From Streptomyces aquilus (GTDB lineage: Bacteria > Actinomycetota > Actinomycetes > Streptomycetales > Streptomycetaceae): a DNA stretch of 64,000 nt. The stretch spans positions 3,596,001-3,660,000 of the forward strand of contig NZ_CP034463.1 of the NCBI RefSeq assembly GCF_003955715.1, read 5' to 3'. A model generated the notes under the pieces. The model was not told where the DNA came from. It saw only the letters and a list, made by a program, of their open reading frames with translations, and searched no databases. The position numbers and the translations under genes were made by a program. Positions within the stretch are counted from its first letter, which is position 1. Every line of letters starts with the position of its first letter. Below, piece by piece: positions 8,446 to 18,404 of this stretch.

Positions 8446-9114
8446 CTACACACCCCCGGGGGTCACCATCCCGGACTCGTACGCCACGATCACCAACTGC
8501 GCCCGGTCCCGCGCCCCCAACTTCCCCATGATCCGGCTGACATGGGTCTTCGCGGTCAACGGGCTCAGCCCCAGCACCTCGCCGATCTCCGCGTTGTTGA
8601 ACCCCCGCCCCACCAGCGTCAGCACCTCCCGCTCCCGCTCGGACAGGCACTCCGGCCCACCCGCCACCGGAGTGGTCGCCGTCGGGCTGCTCAGCAAGCG
8701 CGCGATCAACCGCGCCGTCGGCCCCGGTGACAGCAGCGACTCCCCCGCCGCCACCGTCCGGATCGCCTCCAGCATCTCCGCCGGCCTCGTGTCCTTCACC
8801 AGGAACCCGGACGCCCCCGCCCGCAGCGCCTCCACGATGTTCTCGTCCGTGTCGTACGTCGTGAGGACCAGCACCTTCACCCCGGCCAGGTCGGGGTCCG
8901 CCGCGATCAGCCGGGTCGCCTCGATGCCGTCGAGGTCCGGCATCCGGATGTCCATCACGATCAGGTCGGCATCCGCGCCCCGGGCCAGTTCCACCGCCTC
9001 CCGGCCGGTGCCGGCCTCACCCACGACCTCCATGTCCCCCGCCGACTCGACGAGCATCGCGAACGCGGCCCGTACGAGCGTCTGGTCGTCCGCAAGCAGT
9101 ACGCGGATCGTCAT
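8446..9114 (-). CDS. NarL/LuxR-family response regulator
   Basis: 222 residues. The receiver domain (1-120) has acidic residues at 9-10, phospho-acceptor Asp55 (LIVMDIRMPD) and Lys in FLVKDTRPAEML. A LuxR helix-turn-helix lies near 150-215 (CLSEREREVLTLVGRGFNNA). The start ATG overlaps the kinase stop as ATGA, so the pair is translationally coupled. It presumably controls the adjacent MMPL exporter; this is inferred from context only. Its 3' end lies 5 bp from the convergent DapA-like pseudogene. Confidence 0.92.
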   Translation of the reverse strand: MTIRVLLADDQTLVRAAFAMLVESAGDMEVVGEAGTGREAVELARGADADLIVMDIRMPDLDGIEATRLIAADPDLAGVKVLVLTTYDTDENIVEALRAGASGFLVKDTRPAEMLEAIRTVAAGESLLSPGPTARLIARLLSSPTATTPVAGGPECLSEREREVLTLVGRGFNNAEIGEVLGLSPLTAKTHVSRIMGKLGARDRAQLVIVAYESGMVTPGGV

Positions 9115-10364
9115 CCGGCCCCCTCCAGAGCACCCCTGAGCGGCAGCACCGCCGTCACCTCGAAACCGCCCCCGGCCCGCGGCCCCGCGTCGAGTGTGCC
9201 ACCCACGCTGCGGGCCCTCTCCCGCATCCCGACCAGCCCGAATCCGCCGTCACCGGAAGAAGAACCACCGGCACCCGCCTCCCCCGCCCCGTCGTCCGTG
9301 ACCGCCAGCCGCAGGGCGCCCTGCTCCTCGTACACCTCGACCCGTACCACCGGCTCCGCCCCCGCGTGCCGTACCGCGTTCGTCAGGGCCTCCTGGACGA
9401 TGCGGTAGGCCGCGGCCCCCACGGCGGGCGGTGTCGTCTCGCCGGTCCGTACCGTCTGGGTGACCCGCGCTCCCGCCAGCCGGGCCGCCTCCACCAGGTC
9501 GGGGACGCCGTCGAGGCCGGGCAGCGGGCCGCGCGCCTCCTTGGCCGCGGCGCCCTGTTCGCGCAGCACCTCGAGCGTCGTCCGCAGCTCGCCGCGGGCC
9601 GTGCGGCAGGTGTCGGCGATGTCGTTGAGGGCCTTGGCAATCGTCTCCCGGTCCAGGCGCTCGGGGTCGGCCGCCAGGACGTGCGCGGCCACCGAGGTCT
9701 GGACGCCGATGAGGGTGATGGTGTGGGCGAGGAGGTCGTGCAGGTCGCGGGCGATCCGCAGGCGCTCCTCCGCGACCCGGCGCCGCGCCTCCTCCTCGCG
9801 GGTGCGTTCGGCCCGTTCGGCGCGTTCGACGAGGGAGGCGACGTACTGGCGGTAGTAGCGGACGTCGATGCCGATGAAGAGGACGGCCAGCACCCAGCCG
9901 TAGATGCGCACCAGGTCGGAGGCCTGTTTGTGGTCGCCGAAGGTGAGCATCACGGTCAGGGAGAGGGCGAGGCCCGCGGCGCCGACCAGGATCGAGCGGG
10001 CCGGGCGCTGGGTGACGGTGACCGTGTAGAGCGCGACGAGCGAGGCGGGGACGGGCGCGCCGTGGTTGTTGTCGAGGGCGTGGTACGGGATGACGAGCAC
10101 CACCACCGCGGCGAGCACCAGCAGCGGCCGCCGCCTGCGCCACACCAGGGGCACATGGGCGGCGAGCAGCAGCGTCCAGCCCAGCGCGTCGGGGTGGCGG
10201 AGGGTGTCGGTGAAGGCCGCGAGGACCGCGGCGACGGCGGCGAGCACGGCCGCCAGCACCGCGTCGTTGCGGGTGGCGTGCGGCGCGGTCCTGGGGTCGC
10301 GGGTGAGCGCCGCCGTGACGCGTTCGCCGAGGCGGGGCCGCACCGGGGTCGTGGTGAGGTGCAT
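9111..10364 (-). CDS. Sensor histidine kinase (HisKA_3/NarX-type)
   Basis: 417 residues from ATG 10364, chosen because GGAGG (10374-10378) lies 9 nt upstream; ATG 10373 abuts that site. Residues 30-170 contain about five membrane segments. A coiled charged stretch (180-203) is followed by the phosphotransfer motif ARDLHDLLAHT with His209. The C-terminal ATPase domain has VQEALTNAVRHA and GDGGFGLVGMRERA. It phosphorylates the downstream LuxR regulator. No large extracellular sensor domain is visible, so it may sense a membrane-associated signal, as the LiaS/DesK-like kinases do (inference). Confidence 0.9.
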   Translation of the reverse strand: MHLTTTPVRPRLGERVTAALTRDPRTAPHATRNDAVLAAVLAAVAAVLAAFTDTLRHPDALGWTLLLAAHVPLVWRRRRPLLVLAAVVVLVIPYHALDNNHGAPVPASLVALYTVTVTQRPARSILVGAAGLALSLTVMLTFGDHKQASDLVRIYGWVLAVLFIGIDVRYYRQYVASLVERAERAERTREEEARRRVAEERLRIARDLHDLLAHTITLIGVQTSVAAHVLAADPERLDRETIAKALNDIADTCRTARGELRTTLEVLREQGAAAKEARGPLPGLDGVPDLVEAARLAGARVTQTVRTGETTPPAVGAAAYRIVQEALTNAVRHAGAEPVVRVEVYEEQGALRLAVTDDGAGEAGAGGSSSGDGGFGLVGMRERARSVGGTLDAGPRAGGGFEVTAVLPLRGALEGAG

Positions 10365-10386
10365 GGGGGTCATCCTCCGACGGGAC

Positions 10387-10414
10387 GGCGCCCCTCCGGG
10401 AGAGGAGGGGCGCC
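10387..10414 (-). terminator. GC-rich hairpin after the MMPL gene
   Basis: GGCGCCCCTCC (10387-10397) pairs perfectly with GGAGGGGCGCC (10404-10414) around a 6-nt loop. It lies 12 bp past the MMPL stop and before the kinase start. No U-tract follows, as is common for Streptomyces terminators. It probably limits readthrough from MMPL into the two-component genes. Confidence 0.6.
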
Positions 10415-10426
10415 GGTCGGTTCCGT

Positions 10427-12517
10427 TCAGTGCGTCACCGCCGCCACGGGCTCCGGCTCCTTCGGCGGGGCCGGCGGCCCGGGGTCGCGGGACAGGGCGC
10501 CCGGCCACCACACCGTGCGGCGCAGCGCGACGGCGGCGCTGGTCACGAGGTAGGTGCGGACCAGGAAGGTGTCGAGCAGGACGCCGACGGCGATGACGAA
10601 GCCGAGCTCGACGAGGCTGACCAGCGGCATGTTGGTGAGCACCGCGAAGGTCGCGGCGAGGACCAGGCCGGCGGAGGCGATGACGCCACCGGTCGTCCGC
10701 AGCGCGGTCAGCGCCGCCGCCACCGGTTCGGTGCCCTTCAGCGACTCCTCGCGCATCCGGTGCATCAGGAAGATGCCGTAGTCGACGCCGAGCGCCACCA
10801 GGAAGACGAAGGACAGCAGGCCGAGCCCCGGGTCCGTGCCCTCGAAGCCGAACACCGGCCCGAAGACCAGCCCGCCGATGCCGAGCGCCGCGCCCCACAC
10901 GGCGACCACCGCGCCGACCAGGATCAGCGGCGCGACCACCGACCGCAGCAGCGCGACCAGGATCAGCAGGACGGAGACGAGGACGAGCGGTACGACGATC
11001 ATGCGGTCGCGGGCGTTGGTGTCGGCGAGGTCGAGCTGCTGGGCGCTGGCCCCGCCGACCAGCGAGTCGTCGAGGCGGTCGCGCAGGGCCTCGATGGTCG
11101 CCGTCTCGCCCGCCGACTGGGGTGCGGAGGTCGTGGCGACCGAGATCTCCGTCCAGCCGTCCCCGCTGCGCCCGCGCTCCGCCGAGGCGACACCCCGGGT
11201 GCCGCGGACCTCGCCGAGCACGGCGTCGGCCTTGTCGGCGGGGGCGAGGACGGTGAGCGGCTGGGTGCCCTGCTCGGGGTAGGCCTCGGCCAGGGTTTCC
11301 ATGGCGGCGACCGCGTCGGGCTTGGTGGTGAAGGAGTCCTCCTGCTTGAGGGCGCCGGGCAGGTTCAGCACCCCGAGCGCCAGCGCGCCGAGCAGGACCG
11401 CGCCGGAGGCGAGCACCGCCAGGGGGCGTCGCTCGGCGGAGCTGCCCATCGCCGCGAACAGGGACCGGCGGGCCTTGGGGGTGCTGCCGTAGCGCGGCAC
11501 GAGCGGCCAGAAGACGCGGCGGCCGAGCAGGACGAGCACCGCGGGCAGCAGGGTCAGCATGGCGGCCAGCGCGCACAGGATGCCGACCGTGCCGAGCGGG
11601 CCCATGCCGCGGCTGGAGTTGAGGTCGGCGGCGAGCAGGCAGAGCAGGCCGGCCGCGACCGTGCCGGAGGACGCCAGCACCGCGGGGCCGCAGCCCCTGA
11701 GCGCGGCGGCCATCGCGTCGTACGGCCGCTCGAAGCGCCGCAGCTCCTCGCGGTACCGGGAGACGAGCAGCAGCGCGTAGTCGGTGCCCGCGCCGAACAC
11801 GAGGATCGTCATGATGCCGGAGCTGGCGCCGGTCACAGCGGTGCCGAACGCCTGGTTGACGCCGTACGCCACGCCCATCGACAGGTAGTCGGCGAGCCCG
11901 GCGACGGCGAGCGGCACCAGCCACAGGACCGGGCTGCGGTAGATCAGGATCAGCAGCAGCGCGACGACCCCGGCCGTGGTGTAGAGCAGCGGCCCGCCGA
12001 GCGCGTTGTACACCTCGGCGGCGTCGGTCTGGAGCGCCCCGGGGCCGCCCACGTCGACGCTCATCCCGCCGTCGTCGTGCGCGATGTCCCGTACGTCGTT
12101 GACGAGCGCGTCGCGCGCCTTCTCGTCGGTGCCCGGCTCGGTGCTCGCCACCGGGTACATCAGGGTGGTGCCGTCCTCGGACGGGACGCCCCGCGGCCGG
12201 TCGGTGAGCTGGTGCGCGCCGGCGATCCGCTCGATCTGCCGGGCGGCGGTCGCCTTGTCGGCCGCGGTCAGTCCGCTGTCGCGGTGGTAGACGACGACCA
12301 TCTCGGTGGCCTCGCCACCGGGCAGCCGGTCCTGGATCCTGGCGACCTGCGTCGAGTCGGCGCTGCCGGGCAGGTAGTCGACGGCCCGGTCGTGCTGGAC
12401 GTCGGCGAGCTTCGAGGCGAACGGCGAGGCGATCGCCAGCACGGCGATCCACAGCCCGAGCATCACCCAGGGCACGGCACGCCGCCGTCGTGCGGAAGTC
12501 GTCCTTGCGGCCCCCAT
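10427..12517 (-). CDS. MMPL/RND-family membrane exporter
   Basis: 696 residues from ATG 12517 preceded by GGAGGGAGG. The topology is the MMPL duplication: a first segment (PWVMLGLWIAVLAIA), a large extracytoplasmic loop, five to six helices, then a second copy with another loop and helices. It includes the SDDYGLFL-like conserved regions GAGTDYALLLVSRYRE and ALGVDYGIFLMHRMREE. The family is driven by proton motive force and moves lipids, siderophores or antibiotics. It lies upstream of the kinase/regulator pair on the same strand, suggesting signal-controlled export. Substrate unknown. Confidence 0.88.
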   Translation of the reverse strand: MGAARTTSARRRRAVPWVMLGLWIAVLAIASPFASKLADVQHDRAVDYLPGSADSTQVARIQDRLPGGEATEMVVVYHRDSGLTAADKATAARQIERIAGAHQLTDRPRGVPSEDGTTLMYPVASTEPGTDEKARDALVNDVRDIAHDDGGMSVDVGGPGALQTDAAEVYNALGGPLLYTTAGVVALLLILIYRSPVLWLVPLAVAGLADYLSMGVAYGVNQAFGTAVTGASSGIMTILVFGAGTDYALLLVSRYREELRRFERPYDAMAAALRGCGPAVLASSGTVAAGLLCLLAADLNSSRGMGPLGTVGILCALAAMLTLLPAVLVLLGRRVFWPLVPRYGSTPKARRSLFAAMGSSAERRPLAVLASGAVLLGALALGVLNLPGALKQEDSFTTKPDAVAAMETLAEAYPEQGTQPLTVLAPADKADAVLGEVRGTRGVASAERGRSGDGWTEISVATTSAPQSAGETATIEALRDRLDDSLVGGASAQQLDLADTNARDRMIVVPLVLVSVLLILVALLRSVVAPLILVGAVVAVWGAALGIGGLVFGPVFGFEGTDPGLGLLSFVFLVALGVDYGIFLMHRMREESLKGTEPVAAALTALRTTGGVIASAGLVLAATFAVLTNMPLVSLVELGFVIAVGVLLDTFLVRTYLVTSAAVALRRTVWWPGALSRDPGPPAPPKEPEPVAAVTH

Positions 12518-12541
12518 CGACGGGCCTCCCTCCGGTCGGAT

Positions 12542-12560
12542 GTCTGGGTCGTGTCCAGAC
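12542..12560. promoter_or_regulatory. Inverted repeat upstream of the MMPL gene
   Basis: GTCTGG and CCAGAC form a perfect 6-bp inverted repeat with a 7-bp centre, 25 bp before the MMPL start codon. Position suits an operator, but the half-sites are short and chance occurrence is possible. Confidence 0.3.
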
Positions 12561-12635
12561 TCCCGGCGCGGGGAGCTCGAATCGTCGCGCGGAAGGGCGA
12601 GTTGGGGGTTACTACGGAGGGCGGTACCGGGCCCC

Positions 12636-12655
12636 GGTTACTCCCTGGGGAGTAC
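12636..12655. promoter_or_regulatory. Palindrome between TerB-like and MMPL genes
   Basis: A compact palindrome with arms TACTCCC and GGGAGTA and a 2-bp centre lies just past the TerB-like stop and about 120 bp upstream of MMPL. The tiny centre argues for a protein-binding site rather than a terminator. Function not demonstrated. Confidence 0.3.
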
Positions 12656-12663
12656 CGACGGTC

Positions 12664-13359
12664 CTACGACGGTGTCCGCGCCGCCGCCAGCAGCCGCGTG
12701 ACGTCGTCGGCGCAGATGGTGAGGGCGCCGCCGACCGTGGCCAGCGCATCGCGCTCGGCGGGGGTGTAGGGCCCGTCGGCCAGCGCGATCCGGGCGCCCT
12801 GGAGCAGGATCGACTCCCGCCCGGCCGGTGCCAGATGCGGCGCCAGCGGATCCAGCGCCTCGTGCAGCTCTATCGCCAGCCCCGCCCCGCAGGGCTCGCC
12901 GAAGACCCGCCCGGTGTCGGCGGCCAGCGCCTGCACCAGCGCGCTGAGCTGGTCCTCCGTGCAGTCGTCGAATCCGGCGGCGCGGACCGTGGCGGCGGCC
13001 GCCTCCAGCGCCGTACGCGAACAGGTGCCGCCCGCGGCGAGGACCGCGAGGGCGACGGTGTGGACGGCGTCGCGGAGCATCGCGGAGAAGCGGGTGGTGG
13101 TCGGATGGTCGAGGACGTCGGTCCCGAAGTGGCGACAGCAGGCGGCGCATTCGACGACCGGCCCGGTCTCACCCCGCGGCAGCACCGGGACGCCGAGGAG
13201 GGTGAAGCGGCGGCGGCCGGTCAGCCGCTGGTAGTTGCGGTCCCCGCCGCAGCCGGGGCAGAAGAACTCCCCGTCGCCCACGGGCGTCCATGCGGTACGC
13301 GTGCCCAGCATGCGCGCAGGCCTGACGACACGGTCGTTTCGTCCCCGTCCTGGCAGCAC
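12664..13359 (-). CDS. TerB-like protein with N-terminal zinc ribbon
   Basis: 231 residues from GTG 13359, chosen because GGAGG (13366-13370) lies exactly 6 nt upstream; the ATG at 13311 has no site. A zinc ribbon (FFCPGCGG with the second pair CAAC about 45 residues on) precedes a helical TerB-type domain containing ILLQGARIALADGPYTPAER. TerB-like proteins are linked to tellurite resistance and membrane stress, often without known biochemistry. It is cytoplasmic. It lies between leuA and the MMPL gene, all on the minus strand but separated by hairpins. Confidence 0.72.
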   Translation of the reverse strand: MLPGRGRNDRVVRPARMLGTRTAWTPVGDGEFFCPGCGGDRNYQRLTGRRRFTLLGVPVLPRGETGPVVECAACCRHFGTDVLDHPTTTRFSAMLRDAVHTVALAVLAAGGTCSRTALEAAAATVRAAGFDDCTEDQLSALVQALAADTGRVFGEPCGAGLAIELHEALDPLAPHLAPAGRESILLQGARIALADGPYTPAERDALATVGGALTICADDVTRLLAAARTPS

Positions 13360-13489
13360 GTCACACCTCCGCGTAACCGCACGGCAACATCGCCGCGCTG
13401 GCGTGATGTTAGCCACATCGGAGACCCCCAGTCAGCACCCTGGACGAGACCTTTCCGTGACCTCTACGACGAGATGGCCGGAAACAAAC

Positions 13490-13524
13490 GGACCCCGCCC
13501 GCTGGACGACAGCGGACGGGGCCC
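13490..13524 (-). terminator. Hairpin downstream of leuA
   Basis: Arms at 13490-13504 and 13510-13524 pair at 13 of 15 positions around GACGA. It lies about 90 bp past the leuA stop and before the TerB-like promoter region, so it probably ends leuA transcription. Confidence 0.55.
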
Positions 13525-13552
13525 TGGAAAACGTCGGTCGGGGAGATGCCCT

Positions 13553-13575
13553 AGGGGCGCGGGGAACTGCGCGAC
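13553..13575. repeat. Streptomyces intergenic repeat, copy 1
   Basis: A 23-bp sequence beginning AGGGGCGCGGGGAACTGCGC lies between the leuA stop and its terminator and is repeated exactly at 46728-46750. I recognise this as a sequence scattered in gene 3' flanks of many Streptomyces genomes. It contains small GCGC inverted repeats. Confidence 0.65.
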
Positions 13576-13613
13576 CAGCCACGACGGCGCCGCACCCGAC
13601 CATCAACCCACGA

Positions 13614-15350
<1,737 letters not shown>

Positions 15351-15392
15351 TCAGGGTGTCCGGAAGGACGGCCGACGACGCAACGCCAAGCT

Positions 15393-15435
15393 CCGCGGGG
15401 AGGGAGTCGACCTGGACTACAGGCCCTCGCCGCGG
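15393..15435 (-). promoter_or_regulatory. leuA leader hairpin overlapping the leader peptide codons
   Basis: On the transcript, CCGCGGCGAGGG (15435 to 15424) can pair with CCCTCCCCGCGG (15404 to 15393) at 11 of 12 positions around a 19-nt loop. The 5' arm is the part of the leader ORF that codes for C-R-G-E-G, so a ribosome stalled at the preceding Leu codons would cover or free it. This is the geometry of ribosome-mediated attenuation. Confidence 0.7.
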
Positions 15436-15476
15436 CAGCTAAGAAGAAGCAGCCCGAAACGCATGATGCGAAGCAT
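15417..15476 (-). CDS. Leucine-rich leader peptide of leuA
   Basis: A 19-codon ORF, MLRIMRFGLLLLSCRGEGL, 81 bp upstream of leuA. Four consecutive Leu codons (CTG CTT CTT CTT) include three CTT codons, which are rare in high-GC Streptomyces and so sensitive to low charged tRNA-Leu. An internal ATG gives the 15-residue MRFGLLLLSCRGEGL. No clear Shine-Dalgarno precedes either start; a TAGCAT box just upstream could give a near-leaderless transcript. Leu-rich leaders before actinobacterial leuA are known; the peptide itself needs no function. Confidence 0.75.
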   Translation of the reverse strand: MLRIMRFGLLLLSCRGEGL

Positions 15477-15568
15477 GCTAGCCGAGCCGGTTCGGATGCG
15501 GGGCGCTGTATCAGCATGCGGGACCCGGGTGACGAATAACCAGGGAACCGGACAAAAAGTGCGCCACG

Positions 15569-15594
15569 CCACTTCGTCATACCACTTCGTCACG
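15569..15594. repeat. Two tandem 13-bp repeats in the leuA/protease divergent region
   Basis: CCACTTCGTCATA (15569-15581) is followed directly by CCACTTCGTCACG (15582-15594), matching at 11 of 13 positions. They lie about 86 bp before the protease start and 93 bp upstream of the leuA leader ORF. A regulator-binding site is possible; none is known to me. Confidence 0.4.
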
Positions 15595-15679
15595 GAGTGT
15601 GCCGCTCCCTGTCCGCATATTTCACCAATCATGGTTGCGGCTAGTGACACCGGTATGACGCAGTGCAAGGGTGCCGGGC

Positions 15680-16753
15680 ATGACGAAGACCAACGGGGGC
15701 TTCGAGCCCGTCTTCTGCACCGTCGTACCGCCGCACGTCCTCGACAAGCTGGCCCAGGCCGAGGACCCCGCGCTCGCCGATCCCGCGCGCAAGACCCTGG
15801 AGCGCGACGCCTTCGAGCGCACCCACCGCCGGCTGACCACGGTCATCGGCGCCCCGTCCGTCACCGCGCCGCTCGGCGCGGAGGCCGGCAAGCCGCACCG
15901 CACCCTCTACGACGCGAAGCACCGCACCGAGCTGCCCGGCAAGAAGGTCCGCGCCGAGGGCTCGGAACCGGGCAAGGACGCCACGGTCAACCGCGCGTAC
16001 GCGGGCCTCGGCGCCACCTTCGAGCTCTACCTCAACGCCTACGAGCGCGACTCGATCGACGCGAACGGCCTCCCGCTGGACGCCACGGTCCACTACGACA
16101 AGGACTACAACAACGCCTTCTGGAACGGCGAGCAGATGGTGTTCGGCGACGGGGACGGCGAGATCTTCCTCGACTTCACCATCCCGATCGACGTCATCGG
16201 CCACGAACTCACCCACGGCGTCACGCAGTACACCGCCAACCTGACCTACTTCGGCCAGCCCGGCGCGCTCAACGAGTCGATGTCCGACGTCTTCGGCTCC
16301 CTCATCAAGCAGTACACGCTCGGCCAGACCGCCGCCGAGGCCGACTGGCTGATCGGCGCGGGCCTGCTCGCCCCGCGCGTCACCGGCAAGGCGCTGCGCT
16401 CCATGAAGGAGCCGGGCACGGCGTACGACGACGACGTCCTCGGCAAGGACCCGCAGCCCGCGACCATGGACGACTACGTCCGCACCGGCCGCGACAACGG
16501 CGGCGTCCACATCAACTCCGGCATCCCCAACCACGCGTTCTACATCGTCGCCACCACCCTCGGCGGCCACGCCTGGGAGCGGGCGGGACAGATCTGGTAC
16601 GACGTGCTGACCGGCGGGCAGCTGAAGAAGGACGCGCTGTTCGCGGACTTCGCGACGCTGACGGTGGCGGCGGCCAAGGCCCGCTACCAGGACGGCGAGG
16701 AACTCCAGGCCGTGCTGAAGGCCTGGGAGCAGGTCGGGGTGCGCACGGCGTAA
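15680..16753 (+). CDS. Protealysin-like M4 metalloprotease
   Basis: 357 residues from ATG 15680 (AAGGG 8 nt upstream). It is thermolysin-family: H175-E-L-T-H179 with distal zinc ligand Glu199 (ALNESMSDV) and catalytic His277 (GGVHINSG). There is no signal peptide, and the short propeptide carries a P-P-x-x-L motif near residues 17-21 (VVPPHVLDKL), the mark of the protealysin subgroup rather than of large-propeptide thermolysins. Such enzymes may act inside the cell or be released by an unusual route. The next gene encodes an emfourin-type inhibitor, supporting the assignment. Confidence 0.9.
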   Translation: MTKTNGGFEPVFCTVVPPHVLDKLAQAEDPALADPARKTLERDAFERTHRRLTTVIGAPSVTAPLGAEAGKPHRTLYDAKHRTELPGKKVRAEGSEPGKDATVNRAYAGLGATFELYLNAYERDSIDANGLPLDATVHYDKDYNNAFWNGEQMVFGDGDGEIFLDFTIPIDVIGHELTHGVTQYTANLTYFGQPGALNESMSDVFGSLIKQYTLGQTAAEADWLIGAGLLAPRVTGKALRSMKEPGTAYDDDVLGKDPQPATMDDYVRTGRDNGGVHINSGIPNHAFYIVATTLGGHAWERAGQIWYDVLTGGQLKKDALFADFATLTVAAAKARYQDGEELQAVLKAWEQVGVRTA

Positions 16754-16774
16754 TTCCGTACTACACACGGTCCC

Positions 16775-17041
16775 ATGCGTATTCGAGTGAGGCGCACGGG
16801 CGGATTCGCGGGCATCGAGCGCAGCGCCGAGGTGGACACCTCGGGGCGGCCCGACGCACACGAATGGCGAGCCCTGGCCGAGAAGGCGGTCTCCGACGGG
16901 CGGCACCTCCCGCCCGTCGGGGTCCCCGACGGGTTCAGCTACGAGATCACGGTGGACGGGAGGACGGTCTACGCGGCCGACCCCCGGCTCACCGAGGAGC
17001 AGCGGCAGCTGATCACGCGGGTGCTGAAGGAGGGAGCGTAA
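16775..17041 (+). CDS. Emfourin-like M4 protease inhibitor
   Basis: 88 residues, 21 bp after the M4 protease. The sequence RIRVRRTGGFAGIERSAEVD, a central helix and the PDGFSYEITVDG segment match emfourin-type inhibitors, described as protealysin partners encoded next to the protease in Serratia and in actinomycetes (family knowledge). No signal peptide, matching the unexported protease. The ribosome site is weak, so translation may depend on coupling to the upstream gene. It probably protects the producing cell from its own protease. Confidence 0.75.
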   Translation: MRIRVRRTGGFAGIERSAEVDTSGRPDAHEWRALAEKAVSDGRHLPPVGVPDGFSYEITVDGRTVYAADPRLTEEQRQLITRVLKEGA

Positions 17042-17062
17042 CGGGCAGTTCACGCTGGGGCG

Positions 17063-17100
17063 TTGACTTCCCTTACCGGCGGTAAGGATGATCCCGCCCA
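17063..17100 (+). promoter_or_regulatory. GH1 operon promoter with palindromic operator in the spacer
   Basis: TTGACT (17063-17068) and GATGAT (17087-17092) are spaced 18 bp, and the ATG at 17100 lies 8 nt past the -10, so the transcript may be leaderless. The spacer holds a perfect palindrome, CTTACC-GGC-GGTAAG (17072-17086), ideally placed for a repressor to block polymerase. Confidence 0.55.
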
Positions 17101-18404
17101 TGGCGACCAACGCGATACCGAAGTTCCCGGCCGGCTTCCTCTGGGGCGTCTCGACCTCGGCCCATCAGATCGAGGGCGCGGCGGAGCTGCGCGAGCCCTC
17201 CGTGTGGGACGCGTTCACCGCCGAGCCGGGCCGGGTGAAGGACGGCTCGACGGCGGCGACGGCCTGCGACCACTACCACCGCTACCGCGAGGACGTGGCG
17301 CTCCTGGCCGACCTGGGCGTGGACGTGTACCGGTTCTCGATCTCCTGGCCGAGGGTGAACTCCCCCGGCGGGCTGGACTTCTACGACCGGCTGGTCGACG
17401 AGCTCTGCGCGGCGGGCGTCCGCCCGGTCCCGACCCTCTTCCACTGGGACCTGCCGGTCGGTCTCGACTGGCTGGAGCGGGACACCGCGGCCCGGTACGC
17501 CGAGTACGTCTCGGTCGTCGCCGAGCGGCTCGGCGACCGGGTGCGGAAGTGGATCACGCTCAACGAGCCCGCCGAACACACCCTGTTCGGCCATGCGCTG
17601 GGCGCCCACGCCCCCGGCAAGCGGCTGATGTTCGACGCGCTCCCGGTCGCCCACCATCTGCTCCTCGCCCACGGTCTCGGCGTCCAGGCCCTGCGCGCCC
17701 GCGGCGCCACGGACATCGGCATCGCCAACTCCCACGGCCCGACCTGGCCCGCCTCGCAGGAGCAGCCGGACCTGGAGGCGGCGGCGTTCTACGACCTGCT
17801 GCTCAACCGGCTGTTCGCCGAGCCGATCCTGCTGGGCGAATACCCGGACGGGCTGGGCGACTTGATGCCGGGCGACGTGGCGTCGGACCTCAAGGTCGTC
17901 TCCGAGCCGCTGGACTTCTACGGCGTCAACTACTACGCGCCGACCCGGGTGGGCGCCCCGCAGGGCGCGGACATCGAGTTCGGCGGGCTGACCATCCCGG
18001 CCGAACTGCCCTTCTCCGTCCAGGAGATCGAGGACGTCCCGGTCACGGACTTCGGCTGGCCGGTGGTCCCGGAGGCCCTGACGGAACTCCTCACGACCTT
18101 CCGCGAACGCTACGGCGACCGGCTCCCGCCCGTGGTCATCACGGAGAACGGCTGCTCGTACGAGGGCCTCCACGACCGCGCCAGGATCGACTACCTCGAC
18201 AGCCATGTGCGGGCCCTGCACCGGGCGGTGGAGGCGGGCGTCGACGTCCGCGGCTACTTCGTGTGGTCGCTGATGGACAACTTCGAGTGGGCCGAGGGCT
18301 ATGCGCAGCGGTTCGGCCTGGTGCACGTGGACTTCACGACGCAGGAGCGGACCAAGAAGGACTCCTACGCCTGGTACCAGTCCCTGTTGCGGGCCCAGAG
18401 GTGA
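17100..18404 (+). CDS. GH1 beta-glucosidase
   Basis: 434 residues; hydrolyses beta-glucosides such as cellobiose, in the cytoplasm (no signal peptide). It begins with the family signature FPAGFLWGVSTSAHQIEGA, has acid/base Glu156 (TLNEPAEH) and nucleophile Glu349 (VITENGCS), and ends with VWSLMDNFEWAEGY. ATG 17100 is preferred over 17088 because 17088 would start inside the -10 region. Its stop overlaps the GTG of the sugar-permease-like MFS gene (GTGA), so uptake and hydrolysis are coupled. Probably controlled by a repressor at the spacer palindrome; no such regulator is adjacent. Confidence 0.93.
   Translation: MATNAIPKFPAGFLWGVSTSAHQIEGAAELREPSVWDAFTAEPGRVKDGSTAATACDHYHRYREDVALLADLGVDVYRFSISWPRVNSPGGLDFYDRLVDELCAAGVRPVPTLFHWDLPVGLDWLERDTAARYAEYVSVVAERLGDRVRKWITLNEPAEHTLFGHALGAHAPGKRLMFDALPVAHHLLLAHGLGVQALRARGATDIGIANSHGPTWPASQEQPDLEAAAFYDLLLNRLFAEPILLGEYPDGLGDLMPGDVASDLKVVSEPLDFYGVNYYAPTRVGAPQGADIEFGGLTIPAELPFSVQEIEDVPVTDFGWPVVPEALTELLTTFRERYGDRLPPVVITENGCSYEGLHDRARIDYLDSHVRALHRAVEAGVDVRGYFVWSLMDNFEWAEGYAQRFGLVHVDFTTQERTKKDSYAWYQSLLRAQR

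Noticed and set aside
9111..12452. 1113-codon ORF appearing to fuse the histidine kinase to an upstream protein
   Set aside because: The upstream part is an off-frame reading of the MMPL gene; a ribosome site marks the kinase start at 10364.
15464..15540. Longer minus-strand ORF through the leuA leader as a real protein
   Set aside because: Only its last 15-19 codons show the Leu-run and hairpin logic; the upstream part has no conserved sequence.
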